A stretch of 64,000 bases of DNA from Tetrahymena elliotti 4EA. Taxonomy: Eukaryota; Ciliophora; Oligohymenophorea; Hymenostomatida; Tetrahymenidae. Where the stretch lies: the NCBI GenBank assembly GCA_000231825.2, contig JH720319.1, positions 934,592-998,591 on the forward strand. The letters run 5' to 3'. A program made the translations under genes and the position numbers. Position 1 is the first letter of the stretch. Every line of letters starts with the position of its first letter. Positions 1-13,134 of this stretch are shown in pieces. The notes below the pieces were generated by a model. It was not told where the DNA came from and made no database searches. It saw only the letters and a list, made by a program, of their open reading frames with translations.

Positions 1-562
1 AAGCGAAATTAAACAAGGCAGTACTATTATTCTAATAATTCCATCTTGAAACCTTATTATCATTTTAGAATATATAAAATATACCTTGATGCAATTGAGC
101 ATATTCTATATTCTGTTAAAAAGGTATGCTTTACATAAATCTACCAGTATTTTTTTATAATTTACTGATGTAAGAAGAGTAGACAATAAAAAAATATTAT
201 TCCTCATATTATAAGACATATTTAATTAGTTCATTAACCTAACTAATACCTGTTTATGAGCTAAACGTTAAAGAGCATTAGTTTAAATTGACACATAAGC
301 TTGTAATATTATCTCCTTTATATCCTTGATCACAGACAGCTTAGCAAACTCCTTGAATCTAGTTGATTTTTTCTTAAAGAAACAAATATGGCAAGCATCC
401 TTAGTACACGCAAACTCCTAAATCAGGATCTAATTAATAATTATCTTCACACTATGAACAAACATTTTACAGGCTACACTAAATGCAACCTTTAGAGCAT
501 CCTATAGTCTATTTTATTAGATGCATAATAGTTATTGTGGTTAATAAATTACATAATTTCAT
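1..562 (-). CDS. Cysteine-rich secreted/surface protein, N-terminal part (runs off left edge)
   Basis: Read on the minus strand from the ATG at 562-560, the frame stays open (TAA/TAG as Gln) to base 1, so the 3' part is missing. The first about 20 residues (MKLCNLLTTITIMHLI) look like a signal peptide. About 85 residues follow with regularly spaced cysteines (GCSKGCIQCSLQNVCSQC, then GVCVYQGC, GVCQAVCDQGYKGD), resembling furin-like or growth-factor-receptor cysteine-rich repeats. From about residue 110 to the edge the cysteines stop, and the sequence becomes aromatic and hydrophobic with a short RWNY segment that could belong to a repeat fold. Ciliates have large families of such surface proteins. 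The exact family, any membrane anchor and the function are not visible here. It is divergent from the UBR gene on the right. Confidence 0.6.
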
Positions 563-1523
563 GATGAAAAGAAAAGTAGAATATTGATTGCTTTTTACTC
601 TGGTTTAAATTTTTATTTTTTTTGTACTTATTAATTTATTTAATTTTCTAGAGTTCTTTTTGAGTTTTTACCCAAAATTTTCAGCATAGTCAGTATGGAA
701 AAAAGTGGATGCTATTTTAGATGATATCAAAAAACTAAAAGTGTACTTAAGTTGTATTTATTATTAAATGACATTTGTGTATTTTGTTGGTTAGATCTCT
801 TAAAATATGCTAATTTATTTACATTTTAAATATTTGTTACATGTTAATTAAGTGCTCTAGTTAAATAAAAACAAATTTACTAGATTCAAGTTAAATTTTA
901 AATTATTTTGTTAATTCATTTATAAAAAAATATATTGTGCTATTTTTAAAATAAAAACCAAAAAGCCTTTTTACCTAGTTTTGGTTTAATTATGTTTAAT
1001 TAAATTAAAAATAAATAAATTCTATTCCAAAAAATATAATTAAAAACAGGAAATTATTTATTTTAATCAGATATAGTAAAATTTATTTATTATAAATCAA
1101 ATCCAGAAAGTTTAAAGGATTATTCGACTATTAAAAGTATACAGAATTTAATAGTTTTATTAAAAGATTAAGTAATGTAAATATTATTTGATTAGAACAC
1201 TTACTTAAAAATATGAATGAAGTCAATTATCAATTAATAATTCATAATATGTAGTGTAATCCTTAAATTAAATATTAGAATACAATAATAAGACTAATAG
1301 AAAAATTTAAGAGAATAAAGCATAAATCAATCAATAACAAATAATTAAAAAAATACAAGTGATTAATAGTAGTAGTAGTAGGAGAAGAAGAAGATAAAAA
1401 ATATAGTAGTAGCAATTATATTCTTTATTCAAAATATAAAAATTAAAAGGAAAAGAAGTCATTTTATTTAAGCAATAATAAGTAGGAAATTTAAAATTAA
1501 AGCCATAGCTTTTCAACTTAAAA
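563..1523. other. Intergenic region between divergent genes
   Basis: Very AT-rich sequence separating the starts of the cysteine-rich protein gene (minus) and the UBR ligase gene (plus). It should hold the promoters and 5' leaders of both. No recognisable element was found apart from the trinucleotide repeat near 1366-1415. Confidence 0.5.
1366..1415. repeat. Purine-rich trinucleotide repeat (AGT/AGA)
   Basis: Imperfect short tandem repeat: five AGT-type units followed by AGA units, then two more AGT units after a short A-rich gap. It sits about 110-160 bases upstream of the UBR start codon, so it is probably in the promoter or 5' leader. It is the longest trinucleotide tract noticed in the window. 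Confidence 0.6.
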
Positions 1524-4500
1524 ATGAATGCAAAAGAATTGCAAATGATTGGTGAGCTTATCGATAACCCTTAAAGAATAGAAGCATGCATGGAATCTAA
1601 TGAAGTCATGTATTTATGCCTTGACTGCAGTATTAAAGACCCAAAAATTTATGTTTATATTTGTCAAAACTGCCTTGAGAGTAAAACTCATAAGAAACAC
1701 AAAATTATATAAACTGATAATGGTGATCTAAGTGAAAGGTGCAGCTGTGGAGATTCTGAAATGCTTGGTGTAGTTATAGAATGTGATAATCATAATAAAA
1801 ATACTCATGCTTTGAGATAAAAAGTTGATAAAAAAGTATCACCCTAAACATAAAGCGCCTTTGAGCATTTTGCAATGGTTAATTTTACTAGAATATTTAA
1901 AACTTTAGAAAGTAATATAGGAAACAGCAGTACAAATAGTAGTGAAATCGTTGATACTTTCTATGAATAATTTATGGATATATCAATAAAATAGCCATAA
2001 ATATGTGCCACTATTTTAATGAAGACATTAAATAATTTTTATACACGTCATAATTGCTAATCACCAACAATAGATATTGATGCATCAAGATACTAAAGGC
2101 TATGCTCTTGTTCTATAATAGAAAATCTTTTTAGGTAATATCTACAATATTTAAATTTATGTCAGATAAGCTGAATAAATATAGTTATTGAATATAATAG
2201 CAAACTACTAATGATGAAATTTTTTTAAAAATAAAGTAAAATAGAGTAGATTTTTTCAAATAAAACATGAGGAATTTAATAAATTGGAAAGTTTTATGGA
2301 GCTGCAAATAAAATTTAAATGATTTTAATTTACATATTTTATTAATCTGAAAAATAGTTTTTTTAAATTTTGGTCTAATAAAAAAAGGTAGTCAGAAAAA
2401 ACAAGCTGGAATCTAAAAAGAATACTATTAAATTGCGTGAGATATCGTCCATTTGTTTTTTAGCTAACTAAAATATATTCAAAAATGCTTCTTCCTTTGT
2501 TCGAAACAGAGAATAATTAGTTACTAGATCTGATGAAAGAATTTAATCCTCCTTAAGTCTTTTAAGTATTACCTTCATTTAACTTAATTTTTATAATGCG
2601 TATTATTAAAAGCTTTAAAACATTATAAAATCCTTTAAAAAGAACAAAATATTTCATTAAAGCAAGCAAAAACATTGCAAAATATTTAAAAGTTAATATA
2701 ATTTTGGCTCAGTATCGTAAAAGTTATTTCAGAATTGAGATTTTTAAAATTCACAAAAATTGCTAATTATTTTTAAATTCCGAAAATTTACTCTCTATTC
2801 ATCAAAAATTTTTGGAGGTGATTGACTAAAATTTATTCATTCAATCTTTGTTAGCAAATTTATAAATTTAAGGAAATTCAATTAATTATCTTTTTTATTT
2901 TATTAAATACAAAAATCATACATTACTGCAAATTTTAATTTTATTAAAATAATAATCTCTGAAATATACCAATGAAATAAATCTTAGTTAATATTAATTA
3001 GCAACAAACCAAATTAAATTTATTATTTTTTATAAATTTAGGTTTTTATTTCATAAGTTGCTTTAGTCAAAAATATAATGAACTTGTTGGAGAATATTTT
3101 ACAAAATCTTGAAACATCAAATTATGAATCATACTTAAAAAAATTTGAAACTTTAAACAATTTGATGAAATTTATTTTTAAAAGAGAAATGTAAGTTGAT
3201 GAAAGCATGATGAAATAATTTTGTAACATTATATCCAAGGTATGTGTAAGTAGAAAAGAAATAAAAGATTATTTTCATGAAGAAATTTTAATTGTTATGG
3301 AAGAAATGAATTTCGATTTTTTAAGGCTCTTGTTAAATTCTTTACACAGGTAGTCAGATTGGAAGTAAATATCAGCTAATTTAATTTATGAATACATAGT
3401 GAAGTGTGAATGTGAAGTGGATTATGAATTTTCAGAAGAGAGAAAAAAAAATCCATGGTTTCAAGGAAGTGTTGGTATACTAGGTATCCTTCTTTGCTCT
3501 ACTTTTGTTGAAATATATGAAGAAACTGTAGCAGAAGAAATCAATCAATCAGGCAATAAGAAAATAAATAATACTTCTTTTATAACAAAAACAAATGATG
3601 GAAGAATCATAGGTAACATAGAAAAAGCAAAAGAAGCAATGAGAAAGTATACTTTAGGGATTTCAAGGCATACCTAAAACGGACTTGAAAAACTATTTAA
3701 AAGTATTTGTAGAGAAATTATGAGAGATCTATTTTTTATTTTTACTTAAGAGAGGGCATTAAGAAACAATCAAAGAGCTCAATATAATGAAGAATCCAAT
3801 GAGTATTAAATGAAAACAGTTCTTCATTGCTATAAGAATAGGTTGTACTATAGAGAACTTTCTAATTTATAAATGCTCGGGATGTTAATATCACCTGAAA
3901 TGTTTATGTAAGCAGCTTTTGAAGCTATGAAGTGGAAGCCACAAAGATTTGATAGAACTTTCTATAAATATTAAAAATAATATTATCCTTAATAGTTTGA
4001 ATAGTCTCCAGCCTTTAATCAATCGCAGTAAAAAGCATCATCTGGGTTATCCTAAGCTACATCTCATAATTCTTAAAGCCATAAGCTTTAAAATAGTAAT
4101 ACTAACAATAATTAGTAAAATATTCATAAAAGAGCTGTTTCTTACCAATAAGCTCGTAACTTTTCATCATTTTCTTGTAGCTCTTCTAACAGCAATGAAA
4201 AAGATACTATTTAAAGAAATAACAGGAGAGTGACAAATATTTCTGAAGCTGGTATCCTAAAGGAGTAGTTCCATAAAGAAGGAATAGAAGATTCCTCATA
4301 TGATTATTATGATGATGGTATAGATGAAGATGATGAAGATTTATTTGATTTAGAAGAAAAGAAAGGAACTCTTGATGAATCTATATTATTAAAATATGAA
4401 TTTGTTTCAGAAATTCTAATCCTTTGTAATATAGATGTGCTTAATTTAATAAATAACATTTAGCCTTGCTTTAAAGAAGATAAGATTTTCCTTAATGAAA

Positions 4501-7500
4501 TAAGAAGAAATATTTGTATCAATACCTTTAATTTTTAGAGCTAGATATCTATGGTCAACTTAACTACAAAACTAGAAAATATGAAACTCTTTGAAACATC
4601 CTCTCTCAAAAAAATAATATTTAACTTTTCTGAGTTAGGAAATAATAAATTATTAAAACTAAAGACTTAATTTTGTGAGAAATATGAACCAGTTATGTGG
4701 AGACCTTACAGCTGGTTAGACGCTGAATTCATAGAGAAGCTAAAAGAAAAAAAATTAGAATGTATACTTGGAAATATGAGTCCTTTATTAGAAAAACATG
4801 TTTTCTTTTCTGATCTCCCTAGTTCTCCAACTTTCCTAAAATTCATTAGAAATTCCTTCCATTTTCTATACAAGAACTCCTCTATTTTATCTAATATATT
4901 GAAAATAACTTATGATTTGCTCATGCTTAACCATGTAAAAACATAAGAATAAAATTAATTAGAAAAAGAGGTACTAAAATAAAAATCAGATAAACAGCAA
5001 AAGGCAATTAAAAATGAAAATTAATTTTTATAAAACTCTGACTCTGAAAATTTTAAATAGTAAATAATAGATTTTAGGTTAACCAAAGAGAGATTTTATC
5101 AATTTAGATTAGACCATAAATAAATTTAAGCTATTAAACAATTCTATTCTTAATCTATTTAGCCTAATGTACAACAAATTAATGAAAATAGCCCTGCTAG
5201 AGCTGCTGGAGTTTCGGACAACGAAGGATTACTATAAAGTTTTAATATTTTTTTCGATTAGATAAATAAGTAAGATTTAATTTACTCAAGCCCAAGAAAC
5301 TCATCAAACAATATTGAACTAACAAGTAATTAAGTAGAATTAAAATAAATATAACAGAATAATACCTCTACTCATGGAAGTAGCATCGATTCAAGCAACA
5401 ACCTGACATAGATAACTGAATAATAACGTAAGTAATTACTGTAAGCAAAATAAAAAGAAATTTTGTAGTAGTTTCAAAATAAGCAAAAAAAATTCTAAGA
5501 TCAAAATGAGCAGATTTTAGATAAATCATTTAACACTGTAGTAACTTCAAATAATAATAACAATAGTGGTAATAAAAGTTTAAGCATTTATAGCTAGTAA
5601 AATAATCTGATATAATATTCTCCTTATTAAGAATCCTTACTTGAGCAACAAGAATGTGTAATTTGCAAAACAGATATAGGTATAACTGTAATACATGCAT
5701 ATGTTATTTAAGATAATCTTAGCTGTTATTTTAAAATTACTGAAAATAACTTAATCCCTTCTTCTCTTACTTCAAAGTTTGCTGTAACAGGCTGCTAACA
5801 TATAACACATTAAAAATGTCATGAAATGGGTATAGAGAATATTTAAATAAGCAAAAGGGCACTAAGTAAAGATGATAAAGAAGCTTAGCTTGAAACATTT
5901 TGTACTATCTGTAAATCTCTTTCTAATATTTCAGTTGTTGTTTTGGATTGCTATTTCAAAAAGGTTACATTTGGATCGATGTATTAGTAACTATTTTCTT
6001 AATAATAAAATCCAGCTACAAAAAGATATTTACATCAGAGCTCTAATAGTGTTTCTAGCTTTAATATTAATACTAACTAGTAGACTTCACCTAAGTCATA
6101 ACAAACACATCAAAAAGGCTAATCTTATTAATCATAAAATTCTTCAAACAGTATATAAAAGCCTAACTAAAATAATCAAATTCAATAAGCTAGCAAAACT
6201 GATTTTAAAGATAGCACCAAAAAAATACTTGATAACTTAGTACATCAAGAAATAATTTAGTAGGATAAGCAAATAATAAATCATATTTACTCAGCTTTAG
6301 AGGAGTTTTTATCCCTTTTAGCTATAATTAGTAATAATGAAGACATCATATAAGAATTTCACATTTATAGTGTTGGAGATAGCCTTCTACAATCAATCTT
6401 AGAAAAGGTTTTATTAACTTGTAATAATATTTTTATCTTTGCTTTTTTTAAAATAACTATTTATTTTTTTATTAAAATAGAAAACATGGAAAATTATTTT
6501 GAGAAAGATTTTAAACTTTTAGAAAATCTTTTCTTAAATTTAAAGGTGATATTTAAGGGGCAAGAGAGTGAGTAAAAAAGATTGAAACAAGAATACTTAA
6601 ACCTAACAATATAAAAGATTCTCGAAACAAATATTTTTGATTATGCTTTAAATTAACTTTTGATTAATATTAATAAACCCCAAGAAAGCATATCTTTTTG
6701 CATGATGTATATATCTATAATATTCAGAATTGCTCTTATTTATGGCGAAGAATAATCTGTTTAATATTCAAGAGACTTTCTCCAAAATATTTATTTAATT
6801 TTTACTATAAAAGAGCTAATAAATAGTTAAAAATCTTCTTGTAATTTTAGTCTTTACAAGTAAAATAAATAACAATTTTACAGTGAAAGTTAAGAAAAAA
6901 TACTCTTTGAAGATATTAAATCAATATGGCTAAATGAAGATAATTAAGAAAGTAGAGAAAATGTTTAGATATCATGTATCCCATATATAAGAATGGTTTC
7001 TATTTTTTTACAACTTGTTTGCAATATTGACAGCCAAAATAATAACTCTAATATGCCATTTTAATATCCTAAAAATAATCTTGACCCTATAGATGAGCTG
7101 TAGAAATATGAAAAAACATTTGGAAAGTACTTTACAAACCTAGATTTAGAGTTCACTGAATACACACTAAAAGAAAGTAATGATTACTTCTCTTTGATAT
7201 TTATCTACAAATTATAAGAATATTATGAAAACCACTCAAGATAATTGAATAATTTCTTTGAATTTGAAAAAAAAATTTTTAAGCTATCTCAGATTGACCA
7301 AAATTTTGAAACTTTTTACAAGCATTAATTTTGGAAGAAGTGTCAAATTGATTTCAATTTCCCTTAAATTGAAAAATCACCTTTAATTATGTGTTTAATT
7401 TGTGGACTTTAGATGGCTGATAATTGTCAAAGAGGGCTTAGAGTGGAATAAAATGATATAAATCATGCTTTGTAAGCTCATAAAGGATACTGTGTTTACA

Positions 7501-7757
7501 TTCAACTTTAAGATGGACTTTTAATTTATGTTGAAAAAGATTCAGTATAAACCTCATAAAGTCTATTTTATGATAAATTGGGGAGAATGGCTAATTGTTT
7601 AAACTACCCTGAATGGGATGAATTTTAGCTTGACAAAGCTAAATTCTAAGAAGTTGAAGAACTAGTTATAAATAGAAAACTAGCTAATTATGTTAGGTAT
7701 ATTTTGATGTAAACTGAAGATGATTATGCATATTTTGATGAAGATTATACTCTTTGA
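1524..7757 (+). CDS. UBR-family E3 ubiquitin ligase (N-recognin-like)
   Basis: Starts at an AAAATG and ends at the TGA at 7755-7757, with several introns. Residues about 22-95 form a complete UBR box: a cysteine at 22, CLDC at 32-35, then CQNC, HKKH, RCSCGD and a late C/H pair. This is the zinc fold that binds destabilising N-termini. Near 5655-5925 there is a RING-type pair (CVICKTD, then GCQHITHQKCHE and FCTICKSL). At about 7390-7720 the C-terminal cap typical of UBR1/UBR2 is visible (MCLICGLQ, AHKGYCVYIQ, NPxW-like block, conserved end). Known UBR proteins transfer ubiquitin to N-degron substrates in the cytosol. One intron near 6428-6480 is clear. Exons between about 2110 and 3080 are uncertain because two frames alternate, so the first-third model is tentative. 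A long acidic and Q-rich stretch lies between 4000 and 5650. Confidence 0.85.
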
Positions 7758-8274
7758 GTGTAATTTAAAGTTTCAATAACTAAATTAACAAATGAAAGAA
7801 TGGCTGCTGATTTGTGAAAATATGATTAAATAATAGTTTAAAAAAGTGATTTCTATAAAGTTTTAAAAACATAATTCAATAATTACATAAAAATAAAATA
7901 TAAATTCATATCAAAAAACTAAATAACTATATATTAATTAACTACTATTGTACATACCTAACTAACTAAAAAAATGCTTATATTTTATTTTGAACTTCTT
8001 TACTCGTTTATTCCAATTCTCTTAAAACAATTACTAATTAAATTGAGATTCTAATAATATTTAAAATTTTATTTTTCTTAAATATACTCTTAAGTAATTA
8101 TTATCTTAAATTTCAAAAAATTTCAAAAATAAAAGTTATTATTTATGTTTTGTTAGTACTTGATTAGTTGGTTGTATTATAAGTTTATTAGAACTAGGTA
8201 TGAATTGATAACATATAATTATGATTTATGAATAAAAATATAACACTAAAAAAGTATTATTTAATTTAATAAAA
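7758..8274. other. Convergent 3' intergenic region
   Basis: AT-rich sequence between the stops of the UBR gene (plus) and the next minus-strand gene. No coding frame or structured element was recognised. It should contain the two 3' UTRs. Confidence 0.5.
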
Positions 8275-9325
8275 TCAAATAAAATCTGTTTTTTAAACAA
8301 TATATGTTTAGTTAAGCTTCATTTGATCCTAAATAACTTTGTTTCTTTCTTCTAATACCTTTTGTTATTATTCTTAAGGAAGATCAATAAAGAATTTAGA
8401 GGAGGGTTTAGAATCTTAAACTATGCTTTCTTACAAAATATCTTTTGGAGGCTCTGCTAAAATCATGCTGCTAAATTTAGAAGAAGCATTAAACTCATTA
8501 GGTTTTTATATATCTGATTTTTCTATCTATTAACTTTCTTTGGTGTTTCCTTTTTCAAAGACTTCTTTGGTATTATCATAGTCTTTATCAGGATCAAATT
8601 TCTCTTAATCTTTAAATTGATTAACATTCTTTTTAATAAAGTTAAATTTCTTTTTTTAAACTTCACTCTTATTAGAAACCCTGGATTTTTTCATAATTGC
8701 ACTAGAAACCATGCTAAAATTATCATTTGCTAATTATGATTTATTACTTCCTGGCTAACCACTAATTATGTTATAATTATCTAGACTAGATCTTATTGAA
8801 GATACCTTTGATTGAGCTTTATTTAATCCTAGATCATTTAGAGGTGATGGTGTATTATATGGTTTCTTCAAAAGTATAGAACTTTAATTTTTTATCATAC
8901 CATTATTTATGTTATAAGATTTCATTATTTAATTTAAATCTCTAGGCTTGTTGAAATCTATTTTAGGAGAATTCAAAGAGATCAATGAAGCTTTTTTCCT
9001 CAGAGAAATCTGATCAACTTAGAAATCATTTCTTTTATTAGTAAAATAATAATTTATTTGATTTTAATAATTTTTTCTTCAAATATTAAATTTTATTTTA
9101 CCTTATGCTTCTATCTGTTGGAGTTTAGATATTATTTATTGGTTTTAACTTGATAGCTCTTGGATTTTACCCAAGGTTAGAAGTGATCTTTGAATCGTTT
9201 TAAATAGCAAAATCATTAACAGGTGATGCCATACCTCTAAAAGATATACTTTTTTGCATTTTATTTTCTTATGTAAATAACTTTAAATTTGAGTTTTAAG
9301 GGCTCTAGTAAATAGAATCTGACAT
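8275..9325 (-). CDS. Hypothetical low-complexity protein
   Basis: Not recognised. The model is 326 residues in two exons with one 70-nt intron (GTAAAATAAA...CTAATAAAAG). Exon lengths sum to 327 codons including TGA, which supports the splice. The protein is polar and rich in Ser, Asn, Lys and Gln, with many short SP/TP sites (IYQSPQN, NIQTPTD, SLNSPK, NTPSPL). It has no transmembrane segment, signal peptide or cysteine motif, so it is probably mostly disordered and could be a phosphoprotein. It shares no clear domain with its neighbours. It is convergent with the UBR gene and in the same direction as the next gene, about 150 bases upstream. Confidence 0.6.
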
Positions 9326-9474
9326 TAGTTTTGAATTATTTATTTTCTAAATATAATAATAGAAATATTAGATAAATTAAAAAAATAAATTATTTCAATA
9401 TTTACAGAATCTATTGATTTATTGAGGATAGAACCATTTTTTTTATTCAATATTTCTTATTCATCTTTATTTTA

Positions 9475-11052
9475 TCAAAAAAGTATTCTAATTATTAATT
9501 AATATATTAATAAACATTTACACTAATTGTAAGGAGTTTCTACATTTACCAAGATTGTCATCATGTGTTTTTCAGAATTATTAATTTCAATTGGAATATC
9601 CTCTCCGTTTATTCTCAAAGAAAGCTCTCCTTTTCCAACAATGTTTTAAGTGATTGTTTCAAGATCTTATTCAATTAGTAAAACTTATGCAGTTTATTCT
9701 TTTGGGTAAAAGAGCAAATAATACTCTAATAATTATATTTCACTATTATCTATGTTAATTAAATAAGCTTTCTATTAATATTAAAATCCAATTTGTAAAA
9801 AGTAAACTTTGCTAGCATTTTATTCTAAATTTAGATTTGAGTCTTCTTATACTTGTAATCTTAAATTATGTATTCTTATTTAATTCCTCTCATTGTATTT
9901 TATCTTAGAAACTTATCCCTAAAGATCTACATTTCCTAATACAATACCTTCATTAATTTATATTTTTTAATCTACAATCTAAGCCTATTTGATCTCAAAT
10001 TATTTATTAGATTAATCAAATGAACATTAAGCAACACCAATTAATTTTTTATTAGCATCATAAACATCTAGTTAAGCTTAAAATTCATTTGAGCTGTTTT
10101 TATTTGTCTTTGCTTTGATTAATCCATTTAATATATATTTGTGATCTTTAGGCTACTCTTAATAGGAGCTACTTTCCAAAAAATTAATATTACTGTGACA
10201 TTTTAAATAAATTGTTTTAGAAATTTTGTCATCACTTAATTTAGTCTCAGTTTTTAAAAAAGTTATTTCATTAATTTTCAAGAAAAGATTGTATTCTCCT
10301 ACCATATCTACTATCTCTTACTATTCATAGTCTTCACAATAATAATCTCCAAATGAAGATTCTGAAGTTATTTCATCATCTTTATTTAAATTTTGTCCTT
10401 CTTCTTCGTCATTTGTTTTTTCTGCTTCAACTGGTTCACTTCCATTTCCACCTTTATTTTTATTTATTTTATTGACTATATCAAACTTTAATCCGTTTTT
10501 TTAATTAATATTTTCATCTCTCAAGTTAAAATATTTTTCATAGCTCCCTTCAGCTCTACATAATTAATCAAACTTTGGATTTGAAAAGCCTGACTTTAAA
10601 AATATTTTTTTTTTTTTAATTGTTAAAATAGATTAATAAAATTTATTTGATATATTGATTTCAATGTTTTAAACAATCTTACATCAGCTTATTTTTCTTT
10701 AACTTGTTGAACATTTTCTTTTTAATTTTTATCTGATCTTTGAGTAGATTTCCTTTAAACAACTCTGGTTTATTCTTTAGGCTTATCATCATCATTTCTT
10801 TTAAGAATTTTATTTCTTTTTATTTCCTAGACAGGTGCTGCTGAATCAGATTAGATCTCTTAAATATATAATAAATTACATAAATTATATTTAGTTTGAA
10901 ATAATAAAATATGATGATGTACTTGCTGCTTAACCTGTAGTAATTTTTTATGAAGCTGCTTAATTAGTAGTAATTCTTTATGGAGCTGCTGGCTAGTTAA
11001 CACTTTCTAAATTTTTGAGTCTTTAATCCTCTACTATTGGCTAAGAATCCAT
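9475..11052 (-). CDS. Hypothetical protein with acidic middle region
   Basis: Not recognised. The model has three exons with introns of 64 and 89 nt. The remaining 1425 bases are exactly 475 codons, giving 474 residues. The N-terminal about 30 residues contain a short tandem repeat (AAPQRITTNQ / AASQKITTGQ). A basic K/R-rich section follows, then a conserved-looking block, then an acidic stretch at roughly residues 160-200 (EEEGQNLNKDDEITSES). The C-terminal half alternates short hydrophobic and polar segments in a beta-like pattern (QIQINEGIVLGNVDLQGQV; SLRINGEDIPIEI). No transmembrane helix or known motif is apparent. Function unknown; the beta-rich C-terminus is the part worth a structure search. 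Confidence 0.6.
10925..10990 (-). repeat. 30-bp coding tandem repeat (about 2.3 copies)
   Basis: Two adjacent 30-base units, each starting GCTGCT on the plus strand, plus the start of a third. On the minus strand they encode ten-residue units (AAPQRITTNQ, AASQKITTGQ). The last unit lies next to the first intron of the gene. The bases differ at several positions, so this is an old or diverging repeat. Confidence 0.6.
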
Positions 11053-11422
11053 TATTTACCTATTCAGTATAAATGTTTAAATTGATTATTATGCCTAATT
11101 TAATTATGATTATATATTTCTTCTAAATTTAAAAACGTTTATTGAGAATTATAATCATAATTAACTGTTTGTTTATATAATTGGAATTTCCAAAAAAAAA
11201 TTGAATAAAAGAAGTAGATTTCTAATTCTATTAGATTAATTACAGCAAATACTGAGAATATATAAAATCAAATATGAAAATACACAATCATATCAATGAA
11301 TTTGAATGAACAAATATATTATAAAATCTAATTTTAGGTTGTGAATAATATTTTAATTAATAAAATTTCTAATATTAAGTAGAAATTCTAGTAGATAGGA
11401 TAGATGATACATATCTTCATTT
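11053..11422. other. Intergenic region
   Basis: AT-rich spacer between two genes that are both on the minus strand. It should hold the promoter of the left gene and the 3' end of the coiled-coil gene. Nothing else was recognised. Confidence 0.5.
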
Positions 11423-13134
11423 TCAGTTTCTGATCATCTTTAGTAAATTGAGTTTTTCATCTATTTCTTTTTATCTAGCTTGTAAGAGCTCGACATTTGT
11501 GTTGATGGAATCGTTTAATTACTTGATACGTTCAGGGTAATGGTCAATTTCCTAGATGCTTTCTTAGACTAAACCATCCATTTTATTCATTTGATATCCT
11601 GTTTTTTCAAGTTATTAGTCCTTCATAATCATGAGTTTTTCAAGTCTGTCTTCAATTTTTCTTACATCAACTAAATATTTCTTTTTTGTTCCATGAACTT
11701 GGTTTTTTAAAGAGAAGAATCTATCTTCCAAAAAGGTGACTTCTTGTTTGATTTCATTTTAATTTTTTCCATTCATAGTTAAGTAACTCAATTATGCAAT
11801 CTATTTTTTTTTAATAAATTATTAATCAAAGAATATTATTTTATAAGTAAACATATATTTTTTTAATAACTCATTCATTAAACATTACCTTATCTTCCAA
11901 ACAATCTAATTCATATACTAATCTTTCTTGGTTCTCCATATCAAATCTTTCAATGTCTTCAAAGAAAACAGATTATTCAATATTAGCAATAGCAATTTTC
12001 TTTTCTTCGTGGTCTAAGTTAGGAGGAAATTCATTAATTTTATTAAAGATATATTATTTGCGACCCTTGTCATAGAATTACTCTAATTCACTTCTAAGCA
12101 TACCAATTTCTCTATAAAGATTATTAATATCTCTATCATATTGTTTTTGGATAGTATCTATATAACCATCAACCTAATTAATAAAATTTATTTAATAATT
12201 TGAAAACAAAAAGATTTTGAAAATAAAGGCAGATATATTTTAATACTGGAACAAATATTGTGAAGTTCCTTTTTCTAAGAGTATTTTTACATATATAATA
12301 GCTAAATAAATACATCCAATATATAAATAATTACCTTATCTTGAAGATTTCTTTCAAACTATTCAGCAGGTTCACCATTTCCTTTAAAATTATGTTGGAA
12401 GTCTTCTTATCTTTTAATTGATAAAGAAATAGAGTTTTTGAATTCAGCAAGTAAATTTTAAATGTCCTTTTTATTCTTATCAATTCTAACTTCAACGCTT
12501 CTAACAAGATTTTGTGATTCTTCTCTCAACTATGATGAATTTTACTTTGTGTTATTTTGCAATTGAGTTTGGATATCTTTCATTTCACTTTTCATTTGAG
12601 TTATCTAAATTTAATAAAAATACATTCAGTTATGCTTATTTTTTATTTACATTTTTGGTAAAGTATCTAAACTGCCCAGAAAATATCTTTAAAATTTAAC
12701 TAAAATTAAGAGATGTTTACCAATTAAGAAGTGTTCTTAAAGTTACGATCAATTTAAACAAACACATGAGGATTGTTTTTTGAGTTGCAGTTTTATTCTA
12801 ATTTTTCTAACTTAGTTTCTAAATCTGAAATTTTTTTCTACATTTGCTTCATAGCTTGCTCGTTATTATTAATTTTTGGGACTGTTTCAAGTAAAGACAA
12901 TAATGGCATGAGAGCATCGTGCTAATTGCAAACTCTGTTGAGGTGACTCTCAATGACTTCTAATCTATTTTGAAGCCCTATATTCAAGTTGTTTTGATTA
13001 GTTGGCATCAATACATCTCTTTGAGATCCAGGAGAATCTAATTAAACAGTTCTTTTTTAGAAAGATTACTAGGATGTGCCTGGAGAAGCTACCTTCAATG
13101 GGTTATTTTTTTGATTAATAGGTGCAAAACTCAT
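11423..13134 (-). CDS. Coiled-coil protein, possibly cytoskeletal
   Basis: Starts MSFAPINQKN and ends LLKMIRN before TGA, with about three AT-rich introns (near 11800-11890, 12180-12335 and 12600-12715). After a short Ser/Pro/Gln-rich head with SPG motifs, almost the whole chain is heptad-like coiled coil with many charged residues (for example KKISDLETKLEKLE near residue 105, YREIGMLRSELEQFYDKG, EIKQEVTFLEDRFFSL). There is no transmembrane segment or zinc motif. A short proline-rich head followed by one long segmented coil recalls basal-body or fibre proteins such as SF-assemblins, but no diagnostic motif was recognised. I therefore call only the fold class. Neighbours give no further hint. 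Confidence 0.65.

Noticed and set aside
3949..4233. Open plus-strand frame of 94 codons under the standard code
   Set aside because: It overlaps the UBR gene in another frame; the UBR frame continues through it with TAA/TAG as Gln and has the expected composition.
11423..13134. Assignment as SF-assemblin or tektin
   Set aside because: Only a coiled coil with a proline-rich head is visible; no family-specific motif was found.
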